A stretch of DNA of 28,195 nt from Flavobacterium sp. (GTDB lineage Bacteria; Bacteroidota; Bacteroidia; Flavobacteriales; Flavobacteriaceae). A program made the translations under genes and the position numbers. Below the pieces are notes generated by a model. The model was not told where the DNA came from and made no database searches. It saw nothing but the letters and a program-made list of their open reading frames with translations. Location: NCBI GenBank assembly GCA_030151255.1, contig JASLED010000010.1:1-28195 (forward strand), written 5' to 3'. Of this stretch, positions 1 to 7,196 are shown in pieces (the stretch's first letter is position 1; each line of letters starts with the position of its first letter).

Positions 1-44
1 AATTGGTTCATATTTTACAGATATGTATTTGCATAAGTATATAA

Positions 45-78
45 ATAAAAAAGGACATAGTCACGTGACTATGTCCTT
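45..78 (-). terminator. Intrinsic terminator of tRNA-Met
   Basis: Positions 51-78 form a perfect 28-bp palindrome with arms AAGGACATAGTCAC/GTGACTATGTCCTT and no formal loop. On the minus strand it is followed by a T-rich run (45-50). It lies 6 nt behind the 3' end of the tRNA, so it is read as the tRNA terminator. It could also stop plus-strand transcription entering from outside the window. Confidence 0.85.
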
Positions 79-84
79 ATGCAG

Positions 85-158
85 TAGCGAAGACGGGAGT
101 TGAACCCGTGACCTCAGGGTTATGAATCCTGCGCTCTAACCGACTGAGCTACCTCGCC
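85..158 (-). tRNA. tRNA-Met (anticodon CAT)
   Basis: The minus strand folds as a 74-nt cloverleaf: acceptor GGCGAGG/CTTCGCT with G-T wobbles, D arm GCTC/GAGC, anticodon arm CAGGA/CCCTG around loop TTCATAA, and T arm ACGGG/CCCGT around TTCAACT. The anticodon is CAT. The terminal pair of the anticodon stem is an A-C mismatch. The discriminator is A and CCA is not encoded. There is no run of three G-C pairs in the anticodon stem, as an initiator would have, so elongator Met is the best call. A CAT-reading Ile tRNA modified with lysidine cannot be excluded by eye. Confidence 0.93.
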
Positions 159-191
159 ATTTATCGGTTGTATTATTTCTGTAATGCGAAT

Positions 192-223
192 GCAAAAGTA
201 ATATTATTTTTTTATTTTGCAAA
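192..223 (-). promoter_or_regulatory. Promoter of tRNA-Met
   Basis: On the minus strand there is a -33 element TTTG (complement of 220-223), a 19-nt spacer, and a -7 element TACTTTTGC (complement of 192-200). This matches the primary-sigma consensus described for Bacteroides and Flavobacterium (TTG/TTTG, 17-23 nt, TAnnTTTG). The -7 box ends 33 nt before the tRNA 5' end, which leaves a short 5' leader for RNase P to remove. Confidence 0.8.
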
Positions 224-300
224 CATTAGTTGTTATAAAAAATGTTTTTTTATTTCCAAAATATGTTTATATTCGAAAAATATAACTTTTTAAATAAGCT

Positions 301-687
301 ATGAAAGAAAGATATGAGATAGAATTTTCAATAAATTCATCGCCTCAATTATTGTATCAATATGTGTCAGATCCGTCGGGGTTAAGTGAGTGGTTTGCAG
401 ATAATGTTAATTCTAGAGGAGAGGTTTACTCATTTATTTGGGGAGATTCTGAAGAAAAAGCAAGAGTAGTTACAAGAAAAACTGACGAAAGAGTAAGATA
501 TAGATGGTTGGATGAAGATGGTAATGATACTGATTATTATTTTGAAATAAAAATTTTGAAAGATGAGCTTACCAAAGATGTAATGATAGTTGTAACTGAT
601 TTTGCAGAACCTGGTGAGGTAGAAGAATCTAAACAATTATGGGAGAATCAGATTATGGACTTAAAACAAGTGCTAGGATCTGCTTAA
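301..687 (+). CDS. START-like (SRPBCC-fold) domain protein
   Basis: A 128-residue soluble protein with no signal peptide or membrane segment. It looks like the short START-like proteins common in Flavobacteriia: the N-terminus (KERYEIEFSINSSPQLLYQYVSDPS) has the strand-helix pattern of the Bet v1/SRPBCC fold, followed by 'LSEWFADNV' near residues 28-36 and a run of charged strands. The C-terminal part (about 108-128) is a predicted amphipathic helix that would close a hydrophobic pocket. Such folds bind hydrophobic ligands; none is known for this subgroup. It lies 54 nt before the PLP-enzyme gene on the same strand, but that gene has its own -7 box, so co-transcription is only possible. The molecular function is unknown. 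Confidence 0.8.
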   Translation: MKERYEIEFSINSSPQLLYQYVSDPSGLSEWFADNVNSRGEVYSFIWGDSEEKARVVTRKTDERVRYRWLDEDGNDTDYYFEIKILKDELTKDVMIVVTDFAEPGEVEESKQLWENQIMDLKQVLGSA

Positions 688-705
688 TCTCTTTAAAATA
701 TACCT

Positions 706-714
706 TATATTTGC
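706..714 (+). promoter_or_regulatory. Candidate -7 element before the class IV aminotransferase
   Basis: TATATTTGC matches TAnnTTTGC exactly and lies 27 nt before the ATG at 742. No TTG or TTTG is found at the expected -33 distance, so only the -7 part is supported. Confidence 0.45.
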
Positions 715-741
715 CGTTAATAGTAAATCACAACATAAAAT

Positions 742-1584
742 ATGATTAACATTAACGGCAAAATTGTTTCTACTTCCAACTTACCTATAGAAAATAACAG
801 AGGATTTTTATATGGCGATGCTGTATTTGAAACCGTTAGAGTTTTAGATAATAAAGTATTATTTGCAGAAGATCATTATTTTAGATTGATGTCTTCTATG
901 CGAATTATGCGTATGGAAATTCCGATGAATTTTACGTTGGAATATTTTCAAGATGAAATTATTAAGCTAGTACAAAGTCTAGAATTTTCGGCAGCTTATC
1001 GTGTGCGATTTACAGTTTACCGCGATGCTCAAGGCAAGTATACCCCATCTGATAATAAACATATTGGATTTATTGCTACTGCAGAAGCACTAAATGCTGC
1101 AGTATACGAAAGTATTGAACAATTATACGAAGTAGAATTGTACAAAGATTTTTATGTAGCCGCAAATTTATTATCAACGGTAAAAACCAATAATCGTTCA
1201 ATAAATGTCTTAGCTAGTATTTTTGCACAAGAAAATGATTATCAAAACTGTTTGCTAATCAATGATAAAAAGAATGTAATTGAAGCAATTAATGGAAATT
1301 TATTTATCGTTAATGGAAATGTTATAAAAACGCCGCCGCTAGACGAAGGCTGTGTGAAGGGGATAATGCGTAAGCAAATAATGGAATTAATAACCAAACA
1401 CCCTGATTATACTTTAGAAGAAGCACCTATTTCATCGTTTGAATTACAAAAAGCAGATGAATTGTTTTTTACGAATGTAATTGTTGGAATTCAACCAATT
1501 ACAAAGTATAGAAAAAAGACATTTACAAATGTTATTTCAAAAGATTTAATCGATCGATTAAACGCGAAAATTAGATTAATGTAA
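742..1584 (+). CDS. Class IV (fold-type IV) PLP aminotransferase/lyase
   Basis: 280 residues, the usual size of the family that contains branched-chain aminotransferase, D-amino acid aminotransferase and aminodeoxychorismate lyase (PabC). The N-terminal 'NNRGFLYGDAVFETVRV' block (about 18-34) is typical. Lys148 in 'LLSTVKTNNR' is the expected Schiff-base lysine, and Glu181 in 'NVIEAINGNLFIV' is the conserved PLP-ring glutamate. The usual E-(T/G)-S-x-S-N-(L/I)-F motif appears here as EAINGNLF, so the cofactor-phosphate region diverges. Substrate specificity cannot be assigned from sequence. PabC (folate) is a reasonable guess for Flavobacteriia, where a similar orphan gene is common. A strong terminator follows the stop codon. 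Confidence 0.85.
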   Translation: MININGKIVSTSNLPIENNRGFLYGDAVFETVRVLDNKVLFAEDHYFRLMSSMRIMRMEIPMNFTLEYFQDEIIKLVQSLEFSAAYRVRFTVYRDAQGKYTPSDNKHIGFIATAEALNAAVYESIEQLYEVELYKDFYVAANLLSTVKTNNRSINVLASIFAQENDYQNCLLINDKKNVIEAINGNLFIVNGNVIKTPPLDEGCVKGIMRKQIMELITKHPDYTLEEAPISSFELQKADELFFTNVIVGIQPITKYRKKTFTNVISKDLIDRLNAKIRLM

Positions 1585-1585
1585 T

Positions 1586-1626
1586 AAAAAAAGGCTATTT
1601 TCTTAGAAGAGAATAGCCTTTTTTGA
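1586..1626. terminator. Bidirectional terminator between convergent genes
   Basis: The arms GGCTATTTTCTT (1593-1604) and AAGAGAATAGCC (1607-1618) pair over 12 positions with one G-T wobble. They are flanked by A-rich sequence on the left and six T on the right, so the hairpin can end transcription from both the aminotransferase (plus) and YqgE (minus). Confidence 0.88.
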
Positions 1627-1658
1627 TGGATTATTTTTTAGAATAGTTTATGTATGTT

Positions 1659-2222
1659 TTAATTTAAACTTGGATTTTCTGGCGTATTAATCCAAAGTTT
1701 ATATTCTGGACCCAAAGTTTGAATCGCGATTTTCCAATAGTTTTTAGTATTGGTTGTAAAAAGCTTACTAAGATTTAATGATTTACATTGCCAAAATTCG
1801 CTCAGAATTTCAGATTCCAATTGATTTGGTTCCCAGCCACTATATCCCATAAAAAAGCGAATTTCGCTGTGATCTATAATTCCTTGATCAATCAATTGAA
1901 AAACACTGTTATAATCACCACCTAAATAAATATCGTTTATAATATGTACGCTATCAGGAATTAGTTCTGGGCACTTATGAATATAAAATAATCGATCTGT
2001 TTCAACAGGACCTCCGTTGTATATTGTAAAAGCACCAGAACATTGCGGAACTATTTCACTAAGAATATAATCAGTTGGTTTATTGAAAATAAAGCCCATA
2101 TACCCACTTTCTGAATAATCTGTAATAAATACTATAGATTGATTAAAATCAGTGTCAATAGGATGAAAATTACTTGGCAATGCTATTAAAAAATCTCCTT
2201 TGTTAATGGATTGTTGCAACAT
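1659..2222 (-). CDS. YqgE/AlgH family protein (UPF0301)
   Basis: 187 residues, the family's normal length. The hallmarks are present: 'KGDFLIALP' at the N-terminus (about 8-16), 'GYMGFIFNKPT' (about 40-50), 'YNGGPVETDRLFYIH' (about 68-82), 'IYLGGDY' and 'RFFMGYSGWEPNQLESEI'. The family is a widespread soluble alpha/beta protein. AlgH was first linked to alginate regulation in Pseudomonas, but no biochemical activity is established. It lies 100 nt downstream of HU on the same strand with the HU terminator in between, so it has either its own weak promoter or relies on readthrough. I see no clean TAnnTTTG in the gap. Confidence 0.92.
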   Translation of the reverse strand: MLQQSINKGDFLIALPSNFHPIDTDFNQSIVFITDYSESGYMGFIFNKPTDYILSEIVPQCSGAFTIYNGGPVETDRLFYIHKCPELIPDSVHIINDIYLGGDYNSVFQLIDQGIIDHSEIRFFMGYSGWEPNQLESEILSEFWQCKSLNLSKLFTTNTKNYWKIAIQTLGPEYKLWINTPENPSLN

Positions 2223-2232
2223 AGTATTTGGC

Positions 2233-2273
2233 TATTAAAAAAAGTCTTATTACGCAATTGCAATAAGACTTTT
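2233..2273 (-). terminator. Terminator of the HU gene
   Basis: The 12-bp stem AAAAGTCTTATT (2240-2251)/AATAAGACTTTT (2262-2273) surrounds a 10-nt loop and is followed on the minus strand by a run of T. It sits about 50 nt behind the HU stop and just upstream of the YqgE start. Confidence 0.85.
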
Positions 2274-2322
2274 AAGTTCTTTACTATCTTTATATGTAAA
2301 CTACATAATCAAAGTCAGTAGA

Positions 2323-2598
2323 TTACTTGTTTACAGCTCCTTCTAATTCAGAACCAGCTTTAAACTTAACTACTTTTTTAGCAGCAATTTTAATAGTTTT
2401 TCCTGTTTGTGGGTTTCTACCTTCTCTTGCTGATCTTTCTGATACTGACCAAGAACCAAATCCAACTAAAGAAATTTTATCACCTTTTGCTAAAGTAGCT
2501 TCGATGTTAGATAAAAATGATTCTAAAGCTTTTTTTGCAGCAACTTTGCTGATTTCTGCATCCTTTGCGATTGCATCAATTAATTCTGTTTTGTTCAT
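2323..2598 (-). CDS. hup: DNA-binding protein HU
   Basis: 91 residues, standard HU length. The N-terminal helices begin MNKTELIDAIAKDAEISK. The 'LVGFGSWSV' strand follows at about 44-52, then the beta-arm with 'GRNPQTGK' (about 60-67), whose Arg-Asn-Pro tip intercalates into bent DNA in this family. The C-terminus 'KKVVKFKAGSELEGAVNK' is typical. HU dimers compact the nucleoid and bend DNA without sequence specificity. HU rather than IHF is chosen because of the short N-terminus and generic arm sequence. The gene stands alone with a canonical promoter and its own terminator, as expected for a highly expressed protein. Confidence 0.96.
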   Translation of the reverse strand: MNKTELIDAIAKDAEISKVAAKKALESFLSNIEATLAKGDKISLVGFGSWSVSERSAREGRNPQTGKTIKIAAKKVVKFKAGSELEGAVNK

Positions 2599-2642
2599 AA
2601 TAATTTTTTTTAAAAATGGTTAACTCTATTAAAGTTCTTATA

Positions 2643-2672
2643 CAAATTTAATCTTATAAACTTATAATACAA
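2643..2672 (-). promoter_or_regulatory. Promoter of the HU gene
   Basis: The minus strand has TTG (complement of 2670-2672), a 19-nt spacer and TAAATTTG (complement of 2643-2650), which fits the Bacteroidota primary promoter. It would give a leader of roughly 40 nt before the HU ATG at 2598. Confidence 0.72.
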
Positions 2673-2756
2673 GTTTTTTATAGAAAAAAAACAAGAAATC
2701 TTAGAAGTTTTTAATCTATTGGGTGTAAATAAGTATATCTTTATTTAAAATGCTAT

Positions 2757-3707
2757 TTAAAAAGCAATTGTTTTTACATCGAAAGATTGTCCGTTTAATA
2801 CTTCGTGTGCAAGCATTGCTTTTTTACCTGGTAATTGTAACTTTTGTATAGTTATAAATCCGTCTTTTACAGCAATTTGTATTGTTTTTTTTGTTGAAAG
2901 TACCTGGCCTATTGTGTTTTCGTGTATTGATGGAGTAAATGTGGCTTCATATATTTTTACATTCCATTCATTGTTGTTTACTTCGTCTTTTATATTGCAC
3001 CAAGCTACTGGATATGGGCTTAACCCTTTTATTAAATTTACAATTTCTGAGCCAGATTTACTAAAATTTATCTTACAATTATCTTTATTTAATTTATAAG
3101 CTGTTTTTGTTTCTTCTGCAGGCTGAATTGTTACATTTATGTTGTTTTCTTCGATTAATTTTAAGGTTTCTACAACAGTTTGGGCACCAAGAAGCATTAA
3201 TCTATCGTGTAATTCTCCGGCAGTTTCGTGTTCGCCAATAGTTGTTTCTTTCTTTAGAATAATTGCACCTGTGTCTATTTTTTCATCAATAAAAAACGTA
3301 GTTACACCCGTTTTTGTTTCTCCATTGATAATTGCCCAGTTTATAGGTGCAGCTCCTCTATAATCTGGAAGTAAAGATGCGTGTAAGTTAAAAGTACCTA
3401 ATTCTGGCATTTGCCAAACCGCAGCGGGCAACATTCTAAAAGCAACTACAACTTGTAAATTAGCGTTATATGATGCTAATTCTTCTAAAAAAGATTCATC
3501 TTTTAAATTTGTAGGTTGCAAAATAGGTAAATCTTTGCCAAGCGCATATTCTTTTACAGCAGAATATTTTAGCTTTTGTCCACGTCCGGCTGGTTTGTCT
3601 GGCGCAGTAATAACAGCAACTATATTGTAATTATGTTGATACATAGCATCTAAAATTCCAACAGCAAAGTCAGGAGTTCCCATAAAAATGATACGTAAAT
3701 CTTTCAT
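2757..3707 (-). CDS. fmt: Methionyl-tRNA formyltransferase
   Basis: 316 residues, family length. It transfers a formyl group from 10-formyl-THF to initiator Met-tRNA. The N-terminal formyltransferase domain starts 'LRIIFMGTPDFAV'. The catalytic Asn-x-His is N107/H109 in 'FNLHASLLPDYRGAAPINW', and the catalytic Asp is D145 in 'DEKIDTGAIIL'. The tRNA-binding loop region 'KPAGRGQKLKYSAVK' is present near 38-52. The C-terminal OB-like domain (about 210-316) contains 'GLSPYPVAWCNI'. The start ATG (3705-3707) shares its A with the recQ stop codon (TAATG), so fmt is translated from the recQ message, probably by termination-reinitiation. A missing deformylase partner nearby is not unusual. Confidence 0.97.
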   Translation of the reverse strand: MKDLRIIFMGTPDFAVGILDAMYQHNYNIVAVITAPDKPAGRGQKLKYSAVKEYALGKDLPILQPTNLKDESFLEELASYNANLQVVVAFRMLPAAVWQMPELGTFNLHASLLPDYRGAAPINWAIINGETKTGVTTFFIDEKIDTGAIILKKETTIGEHETAGELHDRLMLLGAQTVVETLKLIEENNINVTIQPAEETKTAYKLNKDNCKINFSKSGSEIVNLIKGLSPYPVAWCNIKDEVNNNEWNVKIYEATFTPSIHENTIGQVLSTKKTIQIAVKDGFITIQKLQLPGKKAMLAHEVLNGQSFDVKTIAF

Positions 3708-5608
3708 TATGTAAGAGTATATTGATTTTTATTATTTAGTTCAATTTTGTTTTGTTCTGATAAAATTTGCAATGCTAATATTACTTCAGAGGCTTCTAGA
3801 TCTAATATAGTTATTAGTTCGTGTGCTGCAGCTGGTTGTGTATTTAACGTAGTTATTATTTTGGTTAAATTTTCTTGCAAATTATTTGTGGTTTTATTTT
3901 TCTTTTGTTGTAAGCAAGTAGAACAAGTGCCGCAGTTTTTATCGTATTTTTCGTCAAAATACTTTAGGATAATTTGATTTTTGCAAATATCAGTATTTTC
4001 TGCATAAAAAAACATGGTAGAATATTGTTCTTGCTTTAGATTGTTTTGTTGTTTTAGATGATGAAATGTTCGCGAAATTGTTTTATCTTCTTCCCAAGCT
4101 TCATTAAAAACGATTTCTAAATCGCTATCTTCTGGTGTATAGGTACATAATTCTGCTTCCTGCCAATTAATTAATGTTTGCTGAATAAATGCAGTAGATT
4201 CATTTATTTGTTCGCTAATCAATTCAAGATTAATTGGTGTGCTGTATTTGTGTATTCCAGGATAATTTCGAATAAGCTGTATTAATATAGCTTCTTGACG
4301 TTCGTTATTGTATACAAAATCAAGTAGCTCGCTGCTAGAACAATTAAAAACAAGCTTTGTTTTATTATTGCTATTTGGTGTTAGTTTAATAATACCTTGC
4401 CGATCTAAAAATTGCAAAGCATTGTATGTTAGCGTGTACGAGAATTTATAATGTAAACAAAAACGGTTGAAGTTTAGTGTATGTGTACTGTTGTAACCTT
4501 CTCCATAACCAATATTTAAAAAATTGTTTAATTTCCTGTAAACAAGTTTTAGAAATTCTTTGTCAAATAAGTTTTCTTTTTTCCATTCGTTTAAAGGTTT
4601 GGGTTCGTTTGGCAATAATAAGATAGAAGTAAATGCTTTTTGTTCATCTCTTCCTGCTCTTCCTGCTTCCTGATAATAGTTTTCTATATTTTCAGGAATT
4701 TGTAAATGCACTACGTTGCGTACATTTTTTTTGTCAATTCCCATTCCAAAGGCATTGGTTGCAACCATTATTGGTGTTTTTTCGGCAATCCAATCTTCTA
4801 GCTTTTTCTTTTTTTCTTTTGCATTTAATCCGCCATGAAAAAACGCTGATTTAAATCCTTTCTGATTTAATAAATTAGCAATTACTTGTGTTTCTTTTCT
4901 ATTGCGAACATATACAATTGAAGGAAAAGGATTTTTTTGTAAAATTCGCTCTAAAATAATTTCTTTGTTTTCTACTTGGTAAACTCCGTATACAAGATTG
5001 GTTCTCAAAAAACTTTTTCTGAAAATAGAAGGATTTTGTAATTGCAAATTGTTACAAATATCTTCAATAATTCGTTGATTAGCAGAACCTGTTAATGCAA
5101 TAACGGGAACCGAAGGAAGAATATCTCGAAGTTTGTTTATTTTTAGATATGACGGACGAAAATCGTTTCCCCATTGTGAAATACAATGGGCTTCGTCAAC
5201 AGCAATTAAATTTATATTTAGGTTTTTTATTCTATCCAGCAACCAAGTTTGTTCTAATCGTTCTGGCGATAAATACAGTAATTTATAATTTCCATAAGCA
5301 CAATTATCTAATATAGCGTCTATTTCGGTAGTTGGAGTTCCGCCAATAATTGCTGCTGCCTTAATATTCATCTGATTTAGATTCTGAACTTGATCTTGCA
5401 TCAGCGCAACCAAAGGCGAAATAACAATGCAGGTACCGGGTAATATTAAGGCTGGAATTTGAAAACAAATACTTTTACCACCTCCAGTAGGTAGCAAGGC
5501 AAAAGTGTCTTTTTTATCTAAAACAGACTGGATAATCTTTTCTTGTAAATCTCTAAAAGAACTGTGTTTCCAATATTGCTGAAGTAATTCAAGAGGTTGT
5601 TTTGTCAT
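3707..5608 (-). CDS. recQ: RecQ-family ATP-dependent DNA helicase (no HRDC domain)
   Basis: 633 residues. A 3'-5' SF2 helicase for recombination and fork repair. Walker A is 'TGGGKS' at 41-46 (K45). The DEAH box is 'VDEAHCISQWGNDFRPSY' with D138-H141, including the RecQ aromatic-rich loop. Motif VI is 'YYQEAGRAGRDEQ' around 330. A zinc site is formed by C542, C559, C562 and C565. The last ~65 residues look helical but do not resemble an HRDC domain, so this is a shorter RecQ. Bacteroidota often carry two RecQ paralogues, and this resembles the smaller one. Its stop overlaps the fmt start. No clear promoter is visible in the 60 nt upstream; the preceding gene ends with a terminator. Confidence 0.93.
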   Translation of the reverse strand: MTKQPLELLQQYWKHSSFRDLQEKIIQSVLDKKDTFALLPTGGGKSICFQIPALILPGTCIVISPLVALMQDQVQNLNQMNIKAAAIIGGTPTTEIDAILDNCAYGNYKLLYLSPERLEQTWLLDRIKNLNINLIAVDEAHCISQWGNDFRPSYLKINKLRDILPSVPVIALTGSANQRIIEDICNNLQLQNPSIFRKSFLRTNLVYGVYQVENKEIILERILQKNPFPSIVYVRNRKETQVIANLLNQKGFKSAFFHGGLNAKEKKKKLEDWIAEKTPIMVATNAFGMGIDKKNVRNVVHLQIPENIENYYQEAGRAGRDEQKAFTSILLLPNEPKPLNEWKKENLFDKEFLKLVYRKLNNFLNIGYGEGYNSTHTLNFNRFCLHYKFSYTLTYNALQFLDRQGIIKLTPNSNNKTKLVFNCSSSELLDFVYNNERQEAILIQLIRNYPGIHKYSTPINLELISEQINESTAFIQQTLINWQEAELCTYTPEDSDLEIVFNEAWEEDKTISRTFHHLKQQNNLKQEQYSTMFFYAENTDICKNQIILKYFDEKYDKNCGTCSTCLQQKKNKTTNNLQENLTKIITTLNTQPAAAHELITILDLEASEVILALQILSEQNKIELNNKNQYTLT

Positions 5609-5654
5609 TAAAATAAGTAATAGTGCTTTCTCTGTACTAATTTAGTCAAAAAAT

Positions 5655-5690
5655 AAAAGGATTGCAGTAACTACAATCCTTTTATTTTTT
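5655..5690 (-). terminator. Terminator of the AAA_28 ATPase gene
   Basis: The stem AAAAGGATTG (5655-5664)/CAATCCTTTT (5674-5683) with a 9-nt loop lies just behind the ATPase stop at 5690-5692. The minus-strand continuation is T-rich (ATTTTTTG), and A-rich sequence on the other side makes it weakly bidirectional. Confidence 0.8.
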
Positions 5691-6223
5691 TATAATTTGT
5701 TAAGTATAAATTCAATTCGATTATGTATCGTGTCTTTTGGTACTTCTATTAAATCATAGCCATAATTTTTGTACGTATCAACCAAATAACGATGAATAAG
5801 ATTGGCTTGTTCAAAAGTTTCATAACGCTGATCGTCACTTATATAGATGTTTTCCCAAGGAGGTAAAAGAAATATTTGATTATAGATGTGATTTTTGCAA
5901 GCTACGTCAAAACTTTCAGGATATTTATCGCCTTTGTAATGCATATATGCTAATACGTCTGGAATACCGCGATCGATAAAAACAACCTCAGATTTTTCGT
6001 TTATTGCACTTTTGTGTTGATCAATTCTACCTTCAAGCAATAATTGACTAAAAAGTAAAGGATCTGTTAAAAACAATTGTTCAATTCCTTTTTCTTGTGC
6101 TTTTCTCGTTACCTCGCGCGATATTTCAGGATAACAAGTATATCCACGGTTAGTCAACTCATCAATAATAGATGTTTTACCAGAACCAGGTCCGCCAATT
6201 ATTAAAACAAGTTTTGTATTCAT
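5690..6223 (-). CDS. AAA_28/NadR-like P-loop ATPase or nucleotide kinase
   Basis: 177 residues from the ATG at 6223. The N-terminus is a P-loop, 'LVLIIGGPGSGKTSIIDEL' (Walker A GGPGSGKT at about 9-16). A kinase-like second motif 'VVFIDRGIPDVLAYM' lies near residues 80-94, where the Asp would coordinate Mg2+. The pattern matches the AAA_28 group related to the NadR kinase domain and to small nucleotide/nucleoside kinases. The substrate is unknown. A longer reading from an ATG at 6241 adds six residues, but the exact -7 box TACTTTTGC lies immediately upstream (6246-6254) and would leave that ATG leaderless, so 6223 is preferred. The gene stands alone with its own terminator. Confidence 0.85.
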   Translation of the reverse strand: MNTKLVLIIGGPGSGKTSIIDELTNRGYTCYPEISREVTRKAQEKGIEQLFLTDPLLFSQLLLEGRIDQHKSAINEKSEVVFIDRGIPDVLAYMHYKGDKYPESFDVACKNHIYNQIFLLPPWENIYISDDQRYETFEQANLIHRYLVDTYKNYGYDLIEVPKDTIHNRIEFILNKL

Positions 6224-6245
6224 TGTTGCTAAAAATATCAAAGGT

Positions 6246-6254
6246 GCAAAAGTA
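6246..6254 (-). promoter_or_regulatory. Candidate -7 element of the AAA_28 ATPase gene
   Basis: The complement reads TACTTTTGC, an exact TAnnTTTGC. The -33 position has only a weak TGC. The predicted start of transcription at about 6240 gives a leader of about 18 nt to the ATG at 6223, which decides the start codon. Confidence 0.55.
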
Positions 6255-6494
6255 AAACAAAAAGTCGATTTAGGCAGAGTATTATGAATTAAGTTTTTGT
6301 GAAAATCTCAAATTAATGTCTTTTTAGCACTTTAATGATTGAGTTGTAGTATAATATTTGCCTGATAAATGGATTATTTTAAATTTAATAACACATTCTT
6401 GTATTAAGTGTTTTTTTGTTAAAAATATGTTCTTATTTGTTTCTAATGTATGATTAAATTTTTTTAATGATGGGAAATTAGTGTATTTAAAACT

Positions 6495-6502
6495 TAGATT
6501 TG
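6495..6502 (+). promoter_or_regulatory. Candidate -7 element of the two-component operon
   Basis: TAGATTTG fits TAnnTTTG. No TTG is seen at -33, which would be compatible with an activator-dependent promoter (inference). It lies downstream of a possible GTG start at 6481, arguing that translation begins at the ATG at 6523. Confidence 0.5.
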
Positions 6503-6522
6503 TATATAAAAGCATTAAAAAC

Positions 6523-7194
6523 ATGAATATTTTATTAGTAGAGGATGAAACAAATGTATCTAATTTTATACGGAAAGGATTAGAAGAAAGTCAGCATAAT
6601 GTTACGTTGGCTTATGATGGAGTAATGGGATTAAAACTTGCATTAGAACAAGAATTTGATTTATTGATTTTGGATGTGATTTTGCCCAATATGAATGGTT
6701 TTGATTTATGTATGCAAATAAAAAAATATAAATCAGACACACCAATTTTAATGTTAACGGCACTTTCAACAATAAACGATAAAGTAAAAGGCTTTAATAT
6801 GGGGGCAGATGATTATTTAACTAAACCTTTTCATTTTGAAGAATTATTGCTTCGAATAAAGGCATTAAATAGACGAAATAGAATGCCACTTTTAACGATT
6901 GAATTTAGGGCTAAAGATTTGGTAATGAATAGTTTTAAGAAATCAGTGGTTAGAGGTGATAAGGAAATTATATTAACGCAAAAAGAATACAATTTACTAG
7001 AGTATTTTTTAGTAAATAAAAATAGAGTATTATCTCGTACACAAATAGCAGAGGCAGTTTGGGGAATTGATTTTGATAGAGGAACAAACTTGATTGATGT
7101 ATATGTGAATTATTTGCGTAGAAAGATAGATAAAGATAATGAAGTAGCACTTATTCATACGGTAATAGGTATGGGCTATATTTTAAAAGATTAA
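6523..7194 (+). CDS. OmpR/PhoB-type response regulator
   Basis: 223 residues. The receiver domain (1-115) has acidic residues E7/D8, the phospho-acceptor D51 in 'LLILDVILPNMNGFDL', Thr in 'MLTALST' and Lys in 'DDYLTKPF'. The C-terminal winged-helix DNA-binding domain (about 125-223) has 'LTQKEYNLLEYFLVNKNRVLSRTQIAEAVWG' and ends 'VIGMGYILKD', typical of the OmpR/PhoB class. The start at 6523 (MNILLVEDE) is chosen because the upstream GTG at 6481 precedes the -7 box and adds residues foreign to the family. The kinase gene begins 2 nt after the stop, so the pair is an operon. Its target genes are unknown; susC/susD immediately downstream are the natural candidates (inference). Confidence 0.94.
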   Translation: MNILLVEDETNVSNFIRKGLEESQHNVTLAYDGVMGLKLALEQEFDLLILDVILPNMNGFDLCMQIKKYKSDTPILMLTALSTINDKVKGFNMGADDYLTKPFHFEELLLRIKALNRRNRMPLLTIEFRAKDLVMNSFKKSVVRGDKEIILTQKEYNLLEYFLVNKNRVLSRTQIAEAVWGIDFDRGTNLIDVYVNYLRRKIDKDNEVALIHTVIGMGYILKD

Positions 7195-7196
7195 AT

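Noticed and set aside
2726..2747. Hairpin TAAATAA/TTATTTA behind fmt as a terminator
   Set aside because: The 7-bp stem is purely A-T with no following T-run on the minus strand; too weak to call in this AT-rich sequence.
6451..6470. Inverted repeat TGATTAAA/TTTAATGA above the two-component promoter as a regulator site
   Set aside because: The arms are imperfect and almost entirely A/T, so they may arise by chance; too weak to list as a site.
6481..6522. N-terminal extension of the response regulator from a GTG at 6481
   Set aside because: The extension crosses the -7 box at 6495-6502 and adds residues before the canonical MNILLVEDE start.
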